The translations under genes and the position numbers were made by a program. 5,522 bases of DNA, taken from assembly GCA_030039895.1 (NCBI GenBank), contig JASHUR010000372.1, positions 1-5,522 of the forward strand, written 5' to 3'. The stretch is from Acidobacteriaceae bacterium (GTDB lineage Bacteria > Acidobacteriota > Terriglobia > Terriglobales > Acidobacteriaceae). A model generated the notes under the pieces. The model was not told the origin of the DNA, made no database searches, and saw only the letters and a list, made by a program, of their open reading frames with translations. Positions 1-4,990 of the stretch are shown here, piece by piece (within the stretch, counting starts at the first letter, position 1; each line of letters opens with the position of its first letter).

Positions 1-283
1 CCCCGATGGAGCAGCCGGCGAACAAGGCGCGCTGGATCCCCAGCTCGTCGAGCAGGCGGAGGATGTCGCCGCTAAGCCGCTGCATGGTAATGGGTCCCTC
101 GCCAGCGGCGGACTGTCCATGCCCACGCAGGTCTGGGATGATGACCCGGTATTTTCCAGTCAGTGACTCGGCGGCGCCGAGCCAGAAGCGGTGATCGCAG
201 GGTGTGGGATGGAGCAGAACCACGGCAGGGCCTTCGCCCCGCACGGTGTAGAAGAGTTTTACGCCGTCGGATACGTATTCCAC
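1..283 (-). CDS. alpha/beta hydrolase, N-terminal part (cut by window edge)
   Basis: The visible 94 residues are the N-terminal third of an alpha/beta-hydrolase-fold enzyme, probably an esterase or related hydrolase; substrate unknown. They run in the family's order: a beta strand ending in LLHP (residues 23-26, the oxyanion-hole region, where HG is usual), a strand ending in PDLRGHGQS (50-58), and the nucleophile elbow GCSIG (90-94) with catalytic Ser92. The acid and histidine of the triad lie outside the window. The start is GTG at 283: an in-frame TAA lies four codons upstream and no ATG intervenes. No clear Shine-Dalgarno precedes it, so the start is less certain than the family. It lies 150 nt downstream of the cold-shock gene on the same strand, with a dyad (327-351) between. 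Family assignment is firm; function is open. Confidence 0.85.
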   Translation of the reverse strand, partial: MEYVSDGVKLFYTVRGEGPAVVLLHPTPCDHRFWLGAAESLTGKYRVIIPDLRGHGQSAAGEGPITMQRLSGDILRLLDELGIQRALFAGCSIG

Positions 284-326
284 GGTTTGAGTTTATCGAA
301 TTGGAGCAAACGGATTCAGGCCGGAA

Positions 327-351
327 ATGCACAGCAGGTTACCTGCGGCAT
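327..351. promoter_or_regulatory. imperfect dyad upstream of the hydrolase
   Basis: The core is GCAGGT-T-ACCTGC at 334-346, a 6-bp inverted repeat around one central base. Outer arms ATGC (327-330) and GCAT (348-351) extend it. It ends about 44 nt before the hydrolase GTG. This position suits an operator or a small leader hairpin. No regulator gene is visible nearby, so the role is inference. Confidence 0.3.
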
Positions 352-374
352 TTGAACTCCCGCCGTCCGCCAAC

Positions 375-408
375 CAGAAACAGAAGGGGAGAGCGCATGG
401 GCCCTCCC
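375..408 (-). terminator. weak candidate terminator of the cold-shock gene
   Basis: Reading the minus strand past the cold-shock stop codon, GGGAG (408-404) can pair with CTCCC (391-387) around a 12-nt loop. A pyrimidine-rich stretch with interrupted T residues follows. The stem is short and the T-tract broken, so this would be a poor intrinsic terminator. Read-through into the hydrolase is possible. Confidence 0.28.
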
Positions 409-433
409 GTCCGGTCAGATGCTGCTTGAAAGT

Positions 434-637
434 TTAGACAGCCTGAACGTTCTCGGCCTGCAGACCCTTGGGTCCGCGGACGACTTCAAACTGTACGCGC
501 TGTGCTTCCCGCAGACTGCGAAAGCCGTTGGCGTTGATCGCCGAAAAGTGGACAAAGATGTCCTCACTGTTGCTGTCGCGGGTGATAAAGCCGAAGCCTT
601 TGGCGTCGTTGAACCACTTAACAATGCCCTGTTCCAT
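434..637 (-). CDS. CspA-family cold-shock protein
   Basis: This encodes a complete 67-residue cold-shock domain protein: a five-stranded OB-fold that binds single-stranded RNA or DNA in the cytoplasm and acts as an RNA chaperone. The start MEQGIVKWFNDAKGFGFI is typical of the family. RNP1 is KGFGFI (13-18) and RNP2 is DIFVHF (26-31). Length matches the usual 65-70 residues. The ATG at 637 is preceded by AAAGGAA (653-647 on the minus strand), about 10 nt upstream, which supports this start. The gene follows the NRAMP transporter on the same strand after 184 nt, long enough for its own promoter and leader. Bacteria often carry several paralogues, so no specific csp letter is given. Whether it is cold-inducible cannot be judged from the protein. 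Confidence 0.96.
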   Translation of the reverse strand: MEQGIVKWFNDAKGFGFITRDSNSEDIFVHFSAINANGFRSLREAQRVQFEVVRGPKGLQAENVQAV

Positions 638-821
638 AGATAGGTGTTCCTTTGATGTTAAAAGTGCGCTTCAAATATCGAGGAAGGTAGTGCGGCAGGC
701 AGTGCTTCGAGCAATACGTCCGGTAATCAACCCACTCAAGTACGAGCGTGACTTCAGTATATCGTAGCTTTCTGCGGCGCCTGCTGTGTAAATGGAATTT
801 AATCAGCCGAATAAATTTGGC
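638..821 (-). other. cold-shock gene leader / intergenic region
   Basis: This stretch holds no gene and is more AT-rich than its surroundings. It separates the NRAMP stop codon from the cold-shock start. Next to the NRAMP stop, AATTTA (796-801) and TAAATT (812-817) form an A/T-only inverted repeat that could end transcription only weakly. A TATACT box (761-756, minus) has no matching -35. Cold-shock mRNAs often have long structured leaders, so part of this may be 5'UTR; that is family knowledge, not visible here. Confidence 0.4.
711..739 (-). promoter_or_regulatory. weak candidate promoter for the cold-shock gene
   Basis: On the minus strand TTGAGT (739-734) is followed after 17 nt by TATTGC (716-711). 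The -35 matches four of six consensus positions and the -10 only three of six. It would give a leader of roughly 65 nt. The match is weak and could be chance. Confidence 0.2.
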
Positions 822-2066
822 CTATGCACGAAATTGCTGCACCATCAGCATGATGGACAAAATGCTGACGATAATGGCCGTTAGCCATGCAATTGCGTTG
901 AACCAATGCGAGTTGGTGTGCTTTCCCATCAGGTCCTTGCGGTTGATAAGCAACAGCATGAGAACGATGACAATGGGCAGCAGGATTCCGTTCAGCGCCT
1001 GCGACTCAATGGCCCACTTGATCAGCGGGAAACGCGGGATGAGAACAACGGCCGCTCCGCCGACGATGAGGATGGTGTATAGCCAGTAGAAGAAGGGTGC
1101 TTCGTGGAATTTTTTGTCGACGCCGGATTCTGTGCCCAGGCCCTCGCAGACCACATACGCCGTTGAGAGCGGCAATACCGACGCCGCGAAGAACGAGGCG
1201 TTGAAGAGACCGAAGGCAAAGAGCAGGAAGGCATACGATCCGGCGAGGGGCTTCATGGCAAGGGCAGCATCAGACGCATCGCGGATGGCCCCGAGGCCGT
1301 GGACCCAGAGCGTGGCAGCGCAGGCCACGATGATGAACCAGGCGACGACGTCGGTGAAGATGGAGCCAACGATCACGTCGAGGCGTGAGGCCGCGTAATC
1401 CTTTACGTTCACGCCCTTCTCAACCACTGAGGACTGCAGGTAGAACTGCATCCACGGCGCGATGGTGGTGCCGATGACGCTGATCACCATGAACAGGTAG
1501 CCGTTGTCGCGCCAGACGGAGCGTGGAGGCATCCTGATGGTGGCGACGAGAGCGGTGTGCCAGCTCGGCTGGGACATTACTCCCGTGATGATGTAGGCAA
1601 TGTAAAAGACCGAGGCCGCGAGAAAGATTTTCTCCACGCTCTTGTAGTCGCCGCGCACGGCCAGGAGCCAGACCAACGCCGCGCACACTGGAACCGAGAT
1701 GTATTTGCTCAGGTGAAAGAGCTGCAGGCTGCTGGCGACGCCGGCAAACTCGCCGATGACATTGCCGAAGTTCACCAGCACCAGCAGAAACATGACAATG
1801 ACGGTGAGGCGCAGGCCGAATTCTTCGCGAATGAGATCGCTCAGCCCTTTGCCTGTAACCACGCCCATGCGGGCACACATTTCCTGCACGACGACCAGCG
1901 CAATGGTGATGGGGATGATCGTCCACAGCAGCGCGTAGCCGTACTGCGCTCCTGACTGCGAATAGGTAAATATCCCGTTGGGGTCGTTGTCTACGTTCGC
2001 AGTGATGAACCCCGGGCCGAGCACGGCGAGGAACAGCAGGATCCGGATTTTCCAGCGCTTGAGCAT
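822..2066 (-). CDS. NRAMP-superfamily divalent metal transporter (NRMT-like metal site)
   Basis: This is a polytopic inner-membrane carrier of the SLC11/NRAMP (LeuT-like) fold, 414 residues from the chosen start, with about 11 hydrophobic segments. TM1 carries GPGFITANVDNDPNG (17-31), where canonical NRAMPs have DPGN. TM6 carries GTTIAPWMQF (199-208), where canonical members have MPH. Asp28 is kept, but the metal-coordinating Asn becomes Gly31 and the soft-ligand Met becomes Ala203. Loss of that Met is known from NRAMP-related magnesium transporters, so Mg2+ is a reasonable inference, supported by the MgtE_N/CBS gene on the same strand; Mn2+ is not excluded. Translation is open upstream as far as 2231, but those 55 residues are translated heptamer repeat and cassette sequence. 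The family N-terminus begins at ATG 2066. No Shine-Dalgarno precedes this ATG: the repeat array touches it. Confidence 0.9.
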   Translation of the reverse strand: MLKRWKIRILLFLAVLGPGFITANVDNDPNGIFTYSQSGAQYGYALLWTIIPITIALVVVQEMCARMGVVTGKGLSDLIREEFGLRLTVIVMFLLVLVNFGNVIGEFAGVASSLQLFHLSKYISVPVCAALVWLLAVRGDYKSVEKIFLAASVFYIAYIITGVMSQPSWHTALVATIRMPPRSVWRDNGYLFMVISVIGTTIAPWMQFYLQSSVVEKGVNVKDYAASRLDVIVGSIFTDVVAWFIIVACAATLWVHGLGAIRDASDAALAMKPLAGSYAFLLFAFGLFNASFFAASVLPLSTAYVVCEGLGTESGVDKKFHEAPFFYWLYTILIVGGAAVVLIPRFPLIKWAIESQALNGILLPIVIVLMLLLINRKDLMGKHTNSHWFNAIAWLTAIIVSILSIMLMVQQFRA

Positions 2067-2107
2067 AGGAACAGCCAATAGCCAACAGCCAATAGTGAAC
2101 AGCCAAT
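2066..2107 (-). repeat. left heptamer array of the four-helix-bundle cassette
   Basis: Read on the plus strand in exact 7-nt register: AGCCAAT (2073), AGCCAAC (2080), AGCCAAT (2087), AGTGAAC (2094), AGCCAAT (2101). A decayed unit TAGGAAC (2066-2072) overlaps the first base of the NRAMP ATG. On the minus strand these read ATTGGCT or GTTGGCT, the same TGGCT core as the right array at 2558-2679 but inverted. The two arrays therefore form an imperfect inverted repeat around the small plus-strand gene. Read on the minus strand the array has no stop codon, which explains the spurious upstream extension of the transporter frame. Confidence 0.85.
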
Positions 2108-2128
2108 CTCCGGTCACAGGAGTCCAGT

Positions 2129-2151
2129 ACCAATGGTCATCCGTCATTGGT
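2129..2151. repeat. inverted repeat upstream of the four-helix-bundle gene
   Basis: ACCAATG (2129-2135) and CATTGGT (2145-2151) are perfect 7-bp arms around a 9-nt loop, 45 nt before the ATG at 2196. The region also keeps a loose 7-nt register: AATGGTC (2132), ATCCGTC (2139), ATTGGTC (2146). It could be a decayed extension of the left array with a different core, or an operator or hairpin controlling the small gene. No convincing -35/-10 pair was found. Confidence 0.45.
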
Positions 2152-2195
2152 CGTAAGACGAACCGCGAATGGCCTTCCGTCGCTAGACTTTTGCA

Positions 2196-2546
2196 ATGAC
2201 CAGCTCTCATCGCGAACTTAAAGTCTGGCAAAGAGCAGTTGAACTGAGCGTTGCTCTATACAAGCTAACCGACAACTTTCCGAAACAGGAAATCTTTGGG
2301 TTAACCAGTCAGCTTCGCCGTGCGGGAGTGGCTACGGCGAGCAATATCGCGGAGGGGTACGGCCGTGGTTCAACCGCCGACTACAAGCGGTTTCTCGCCA
2401 TGGCGCGCGGATCGAACCTTGAAGCGCAGACCCAATTGGTCATTGCACGCGAACTCGGTTTCGGCAGACAGCACGAACTCCAGATCGCCGAAGGCCTTTC
2501 CGAGGAGGTCGCAAAAATGCTCGTAAAAATGATGAACAGTTTCTAA
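2196..2546 (+). CDS. four-helix-bundle protein, S23/IVP family
   Basis: The 116-residue product matches the S23 (23S rRNA intervening-sequence protein) family, structurally related to Avd of diversity-generating retroelements. Signatures seen: LKVWQRAVEL (8-17) in helix 1, SNIAEGYGR (49-57) between helices 2 and 3, and ARGSNLEAQTQL (70-81) in helix 3. It is basic and largely helical, with no membrane segment or signal peptide. Relatives form pentameric bundles and some bind nucleic acid; the cellular role of this family is not established. ATG 2196 is the only possible start, because an in-frame TAG lies four codons upstream. No Shine-Dalgarno is evident, so expression may be leaderless or weak. 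The frame is intact and family residues are kept, so it appears to be under selection. It is antisense to both neighbours and flanked by inverted heptamer arrays. No reverse transcriptase or template repeat is visible, so a retroelement is not supported here. Confidence 0.92.
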   Translation: MTSSHRELKVWQRAVELSVALYKLTDNFPKQEIFGLTSQLRRAGVATASNIAEGYGRGSTADYKRFLAMARGSNLEAQTQLVIARELGFGRQHELQIAEGLSEEVAKMLVKMMNSF

Positions 2547-2557
2547 ATGGGTGTCGT

Positions 2558-2679
2558 TAGCTACTGGCTATTGGCTACTGGCTACTGGCTACTGGCTATT
2601 GGCTATTGGCTACTGGCTATTGGCTACTGGCTATTGGCTCCTGGCTATTGGCTAGTGGCTCCTGGCTACTACTGGCTGC
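2558..2679 (+). repeat. right heptamer array (TGGCTAY tandem repeat)
   Basis: Fifteen uninterrupted TGGCTNN units run from 2565 to 2669, mostly TGGCTAC and TGGCTAT with variants TGGCTCC (twice) and TGGCTAG. A degenerate TAGCTAC (2558-2564) precedes them; a TAC insert (2670-2672) and a final TGGCTGC (2673-2679) follow. It starts 11 nt after the stop of the four-helix-bundle gene. Its far end overlaps the 3' end of the MgtE_N/CBS gene, whose last codons and TAG stop are repeat sequence. The plus strand has almost no stops in any frame, while the minus strand (units GTAGCCA or ATAGCCA) offers TAG in all three frames. The base variation sits almost wholly at the last two positions of each unit. 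Confidence 0.95.
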
Positions 2680-3931
2680 TCCTTAGAAATGCGATTACAT
2701 GGTCGGCTTCGACCACGCCGACGAGTTTTCCCTGCTCGCCCAGTACCGGAAGCGCGCGAAGGTTATATTTGTCGAACAGCTCTGCCACCTGCTGCTCGTG
2801 GGCGTCGGCGGGGCAGGAGACGAAATGAGGTTCGGCGAGCACCTCGAGCCGGGTTTCCGGCTTGGCCAGCACCAGCCGCGCCAGTGGGACAGTTCCCCGC
2901 AGCACGCCCTTTTCGTCGATCAGGTAAATCTCCGTAATCGACTCCACATCGCCATCAAACTCGCGCAGCGCGCGGATTGCATCGGCGACAGTCGCTGACT
3001 TGCCCACCGCCACATATTCCGTGGTCATGCGCCCGGCGGCGGAGTCCTCGCGGAAGACCAGCAGCTCTTCGACTTCGTGCCGCTCCTCCGGCGCCATTTC
3101 CTCAAGAATCGCCTCAGATCGCGTTTCAGGCAGTTCGGCGAGAAGATCGGCTGCTGCCGATGGGTCCATCTCTTCCACAATGCCGGCCGCCGTCTCAGAG
3201 TCGAGCGACTCCATCATCGATTTCTGCAGCTTCGGTTCGACTTCCTCGAGCGCTTCTGCCGCGACCTCCTCGTCCAGAGTGGTCAAAATGGCCTCGCGCT
3301 CGGCGGGAGCCAGCTCTTCGAGAATGTCTGCAATATCGGAGGGGTGCAGCTGGGCCAGGCGCTCGTGCTCGATCTTCAGCTTGACCCTGCGCGCCGGGTC
3401 CACTTCGATGACGTCGACAAACTCCCAGGGAATCACACGCGCGGGGAGCTTCCTGGCAAGCGCATTCAATGCAGACGCCGGCACCGCGCCCTGGAAAAGC
3501 CTCCGCACCGCACCCCGCAGCCCAACCTCCACCTCGCGAACGCGCAAATCTTCGCTGCCGTTATGCGCGAACCATTGCAGGTCCACGTCATTCACGCGGA
3601 CGACCTTGCGGCCGTGAACATCAATGATCTGGCGGTCGAGCAGATCCTGGCGCAGAAAGATGTAGTCCTCGCCTCCGCTTAACGGCTGCAGTTCGGCCTC
3701 CTGCCGCAGCTCCAGCGCGCCACTCGGAGTTCGCCGGAGGTCCCGGGCGGGCACCAGGCGGGCGCCTTCGCGTGTCTTGAGCACGATGCCGGCCACCTTG
3801 CCGGCCTCGGCGCCGGTGGCCACGGCAAGGTCCTTCACGCGTCCGCGCAACTGCCCTTCGCGATCGGTCACAGGCGTGCCGAGCATCGTTGTCAGCGTAG
3901 GCGCCGCGGCTCTTTCTTCATGGTTTGCCAT
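2669..3931 (-). CDS. PRC-barrel / MgtE_N / CBS-pair protein (soluble, no channel domain)
   Basis: The 420-residue protein has no membrane segment. Residues 14-78 look like a PRC-barrel (GTPVTDREGQLRGRVKDL), and residues 95-145 like a second. Residues about 188-300 form the acidic alpha-superhelix of MgtE_N, with HPSDIADILEELAPAERE (196-213) and EDSAAGRMTTEYVAV (295-309), the junction seen in MgtE magnesium channels. A CBS pair (301-420) ends the protein. In MgtE these cytosolic domains sense Mg2+ and gate the pore; here the pore is absent. Beside an NRAMP carrier on the same strand, a Mg2+- or nucleotide-sensing regulator of that carrier is the likely role (inference). ATG 3931 has GGAAA about 7 nt upstream. 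AAGGAG lies at the extreme 3' end (2684-2679 on the minus strand). The final residues SSQ and the TAG come partly from the heptamer array, so the native C-terminus has probably been altered. Confidence 0.9.
   Translation of the reverse strand: MANHEERAAAPTLTTMLGTPVTDREGQLRGRVKDLAVATGAEAGKVAGIVLKTREGARLVPARDLRRTPSGALELRQEAELQPLSGGEDYIFLRQDLLDRQIIDVHGRKVVRVNDVDLQWFAHNGSEDLRVREVEVGLRGAVRRLFQGAVPASALNALARKLPARVIPWEFVDVIEVDPARRVKLKIEHERLAQLHPSDIADILEELAPAEREAILTTLDEEVAAEALEEVEPKLQKSMMESLDSETAAGIVEEMDPSAAADLLAELPETRSEAILEEMAPEERHEVEELLVFREDSAAGRMTTEYVAVGKSATVADAIRALREFDGDVESITEIYLIDEKGVLRGTVPLARLVLAKPETRLEVLAEPHFVSCPADAHEQQVAELFDKYNLRALPVLGEQGKLVGVVEADHVIAFLRSSQ
2679..2684 (-). promoter_or_regulatory. 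stranded AAGGAG Shine-Dalgarno-like site
   Basis: AAGGAG on the minus strand lies in the last codons of the MgtE_N/CBS gene and borders the heptamer array. No minus-strand start codon of a real gene follows closely. The next one, the NRAMP ATG at 2066, is about 610 nt away across the cassette and lacks a site of its own. If the cassette were absent, this site would sit just before that ATG. AAGGAG could also be chance codon content (CTA AGG AGC). Confidence 0.4.
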
Positions 3932-4039
3932 TACGTTTCCAGACCCGGCCCCAGGGCTCAGAATCCACGCTCCCCGCCCTGTTCTGCGCAGAAGTCTACC
4001 CTAAATAATGGTCTTTGGGGGCTATGGCGCGAAAGCCGC

Positions 4040-4068
4040 TTGACATTGCTTCCCCGAGCAAGCAAACT
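4040..4068 (+). promoter_or_regulatory. candidate sigma-70 promoter for the kinase-STAS operon
   Basis: A perfect TTGACA (4040-4045) is followed after 17 nt by CAAACT (4063-4068), which matches the -10 consensus at only three of six positions. It lies in the 187-nt divergent gap before the kinase start and would give a leader of about 45 nt. The strong -35 with poor -10 could indicate an activated promoter or chance. Confidence 0.35.
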
Positions 4069-4079
4069 TCGACGTACGG

Positions 4080-4100
4080 GCTTAAAACGTTTTCATAAGC
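4080..4100. promoter_or_regulatory. dyad upstream of the kinase gene
   Basis: Arms GCTTA (4080-4084) and TAAGC (4096-4100) enclose the perfect 10-bp palindrome AAAACGTTTT (4084-4093), which is off-centre in the interval. The site falls in the leader expected from the 4040-4068 promoter and about 18 nt before the kinase ATG. It could be an operator or a small hairpin near the ribosome-binding site. No direct evidence of function. Confidence 0.25.
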
Positions 4101-4118
4101 GCCAGAATTAAGGGTTTC

Positions 4119-4583
4119 ATGCCGCAACGCGAGGAAGAGCATTTGGCTGGACAACAGGCAAGCCGCATTACCTACACGCTCGAGTCCTCGCTGGACAGCG
4201 TAAATAAGGTGGAAGAAACAGCCGAACAAATGGCCAAGAAGGCAGGTGTGGACGAAGATGAGCTGTTCAAGATCACCATGGCCGTCCGGGAAGCCGCTGT
4301 CAACGCGGTTCTGCACGGCAACTCGTACGATCCTGAGAAGCGCATCACCGCCTCCTTTGAGAATACCGGCGAATCGCTGGTCATCCGCATCTCCGATCAG
4401 GGCAAAGGCATTGACCCGGCCAATCTGCCCGATCCGCTCGCTCCGGAAAACCTTCTACGCGGCTCCGGCCGCGGCATCTTCCTCATCCGGTCTTTCATGG
4501 ATGAGGTACACTTCAAGCAACTGCATCCCGGAACCGAGCTGACTCTAATCAAACATCTTGGAACCACCCCATCAGGAAGCTAA
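4119..4583 (+). CDS. RsbW/SpoIIAB-like anti-sigma-type serine kinase (HATPase)
   Basis: The 154-residue cytosolic protein consists of one GHKL ATPase domain of the HATPase_c_2 type. The N-box is REAAVNAVLHGN (57-68), the G1 box is DQGKGID (93-99), and the G2 box plus following helix is GSGRGIFLIRSFMDEV (115-130). Members bind ATP, sequester a sigma factor or other target, and phosphorylate a STAS antagonist. The STAS gene follows 13 nt downstream, so the two form a partner-switching pair. The length is typical for a stand-alone kinase; there is no transmembrane or sensor domain. ATG 4119 is preceded by AAGGG only 4 nt away, slightly short but usable. The sigma factor or effector it controls is not in the window, so the output could be general stress, motility or another pathway. 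Confidence 0.93.
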   Translation: MPQREEEHLAGQQASRITYTLESSLDSVNKVEETAEQMAKKAGVDEDELFKITMAVREAAVNAVLHGNSYDPEKRITASFENTGESLVIRISDQGKGIDPANLPDPLAPENLLRGSGRGIFLIRSFMDEVHFKQLHPGTELTLIKHLGTTPSGS

Positions 4584-4589
4584 GGAGGA
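4582..4589 (+). promoter_or_regulatory. strong Shine-Dalgarno that sets the STAS start
   Basis: AAGGAGGA overlaps the kinase TAA stop and lies 7 nt before GTG 4597, the optimal distance. The alternative ATG at 4603 would be 13 nt away. This favours the GTG start and suggests high or coupled translation of the STAS protein relative to the kinase. Confidence 0.8.
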
Positions 4590-4596
4590 TTTTTTA

Positions 4597-4947
4597 GTGA
4601 GCATGAAGATTACCACCCGACAGGTGGATGGCGTGACGATTCTGGACCTCAGCGGACGCATTACCCTTGGGGAAGGCAGTGTGTTGCTGCGTGACGCCGT
4701 CCGTGATCTGCTGGCCAAAGGATCGAAGCACATTCTGCTCAATCTGGGCGACGTGAATTACATCGACAGTTCGGGCATCGGCGAGTTGGTCAGCGCCTAC
4801 ACCACCGCGCGCAATCAAGGCGGCGAACTGAAGCTCCTGAACCTCACCAAGAAGGTTCATGACCTGCTCCAGATCACCAAGCTCTACACTGTTTTCGACG
4901 TGAAGGACGACGAGGCCAGCGCCATCGCCTCCTTTACCCGCAGCTAA
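4597..4947 (+). CDS. STAS-domain anti-anti-sigma factor (RsbV/SpoIIAA-like)
   Basis: The 116-residue protein is a single STAS domain. It begins MSMKITTRQVDGVTILDLSG, has the strand GSKHILLNLGDVNYIDSSGIG (42-62), and ends with the TARNQGGELKLLNL region near residue 80. The phosphorylation site is DSSG (57-60). By analogy with SpoIIAA, the second serine, Ser59, is the likely acceptor for the kinase encoded just upstream. Unphosphorylated, such proteins bind the kinase and free its target. GTG 4597 is chosen for its spacing to AAGGAGGA; ATG 4603 would remove only two residues. Gene order kinase then STAS is the reverse of the classical spoIIAA-spoIIAB order. A strong terminator follows 43 nt downstream, so the operon ends here. 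No PP2C phosphatase is visible to reset the switch. Confidence 0.94.
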   Translation: MSMKITTRQVDGVTILDLSGRITLGEGSVLLRDAVRDLLAKGSKHILLNLGDVNYIDSSGIGELVSAYTTARNQGGELKLLNLTKKVHDLLQITKLYTVFDVKDDEASAIASFTRS

Positions 4948-4990
4948 ATACCCCAGTTGGAAATCGGCCGGGTAAAAACCGGTCAGCGAA

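Larger units (their letters stand above)
2067..2679 (+). mobile_element. putative repeat-bounded cassette with an S23-type four-helix-bundle gene
   Basis: A 613-bp unit consists of an inverted heptamer array (from 2067), an inverted repeat (2129-2151), a small plus-strand gene (2196-2546) and a longer heptamer array (to 2679). It lies between two minus-strand genes that look like one metal-homeostasis operon. It supplies the last codons and TAG stop of the upstream gene and touches the start codon of the downstream gene. No transposase, integrase, IS-type terminal repeat or obvious target-site duplication is visible. Calling it mobile is inference from its boundaries, its opposite orientation and its repeat symmetry. 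S23-family genes are known as insertions in 23S rRNA (intervening sequences) of some bacteria; this copy lies outside rRNA. Confidence 0.5.

Noticed and set aside
756..761. TATACT box on the minus strand upstream of the cold-shock gene.
   Set aside because: A good -10 match, but no acceptable -35 at 16-18 nt; recorded only as part of the leader region.
796..817. Terminator for the NRAMP gene.
   Set aside because: The only stem is AATTTA/TAAATT, all A/T with a 10-nt loop; too weak to call.
1557..1955. Plus-strand open frame opposite the NRAMP gene.
   Set aside because: It is antisense to conserved transmembrane segments and has no recognisable family.
2067..2231. A 55-residue N-terminal extension of the NRAMP transporter.
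   Set aside because: It is translated repeat and cassette sequence antisense to the four-helix-bundle gene, with no Shine-Dalgarno and no resemblance to NRAMP N-termini. The family sequence begins at ATG 2066. Read-through initiation cannot be excluded experimentally.
2196..2546. Avd of a diversity-generating retroelement.
   Set aside because: The fold family is related, but there is no reverse transcriptase, template repeat or variable target gene nearby.
2558..2679. CRISPR array.
   Set aside because: The units are 7 bp, directly abutting, with no spacers; no cas genes are present.
2547..2828. Plus-strand open frame right after the four-helix-bundle stop, encoding a hydrophobic 7-residue repeat (YWLLAIG-like).
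   Set aside because: It is the translation of the heptamer array, which is open in all frames, and then runs antisense through the conserved CBS domain. There is no ribosome-binding site. It is kept only as a consequence of the repeat.
3000..3682. Long plus-strand open frames of about 200 codons opposite the MgtE_N/CBS gene.
   Set aside because: They are shadows of a GC-rich gene. The minus-strand protein shows clear domain signatures, and the plus-strand translations are low-complexity without family motifs.
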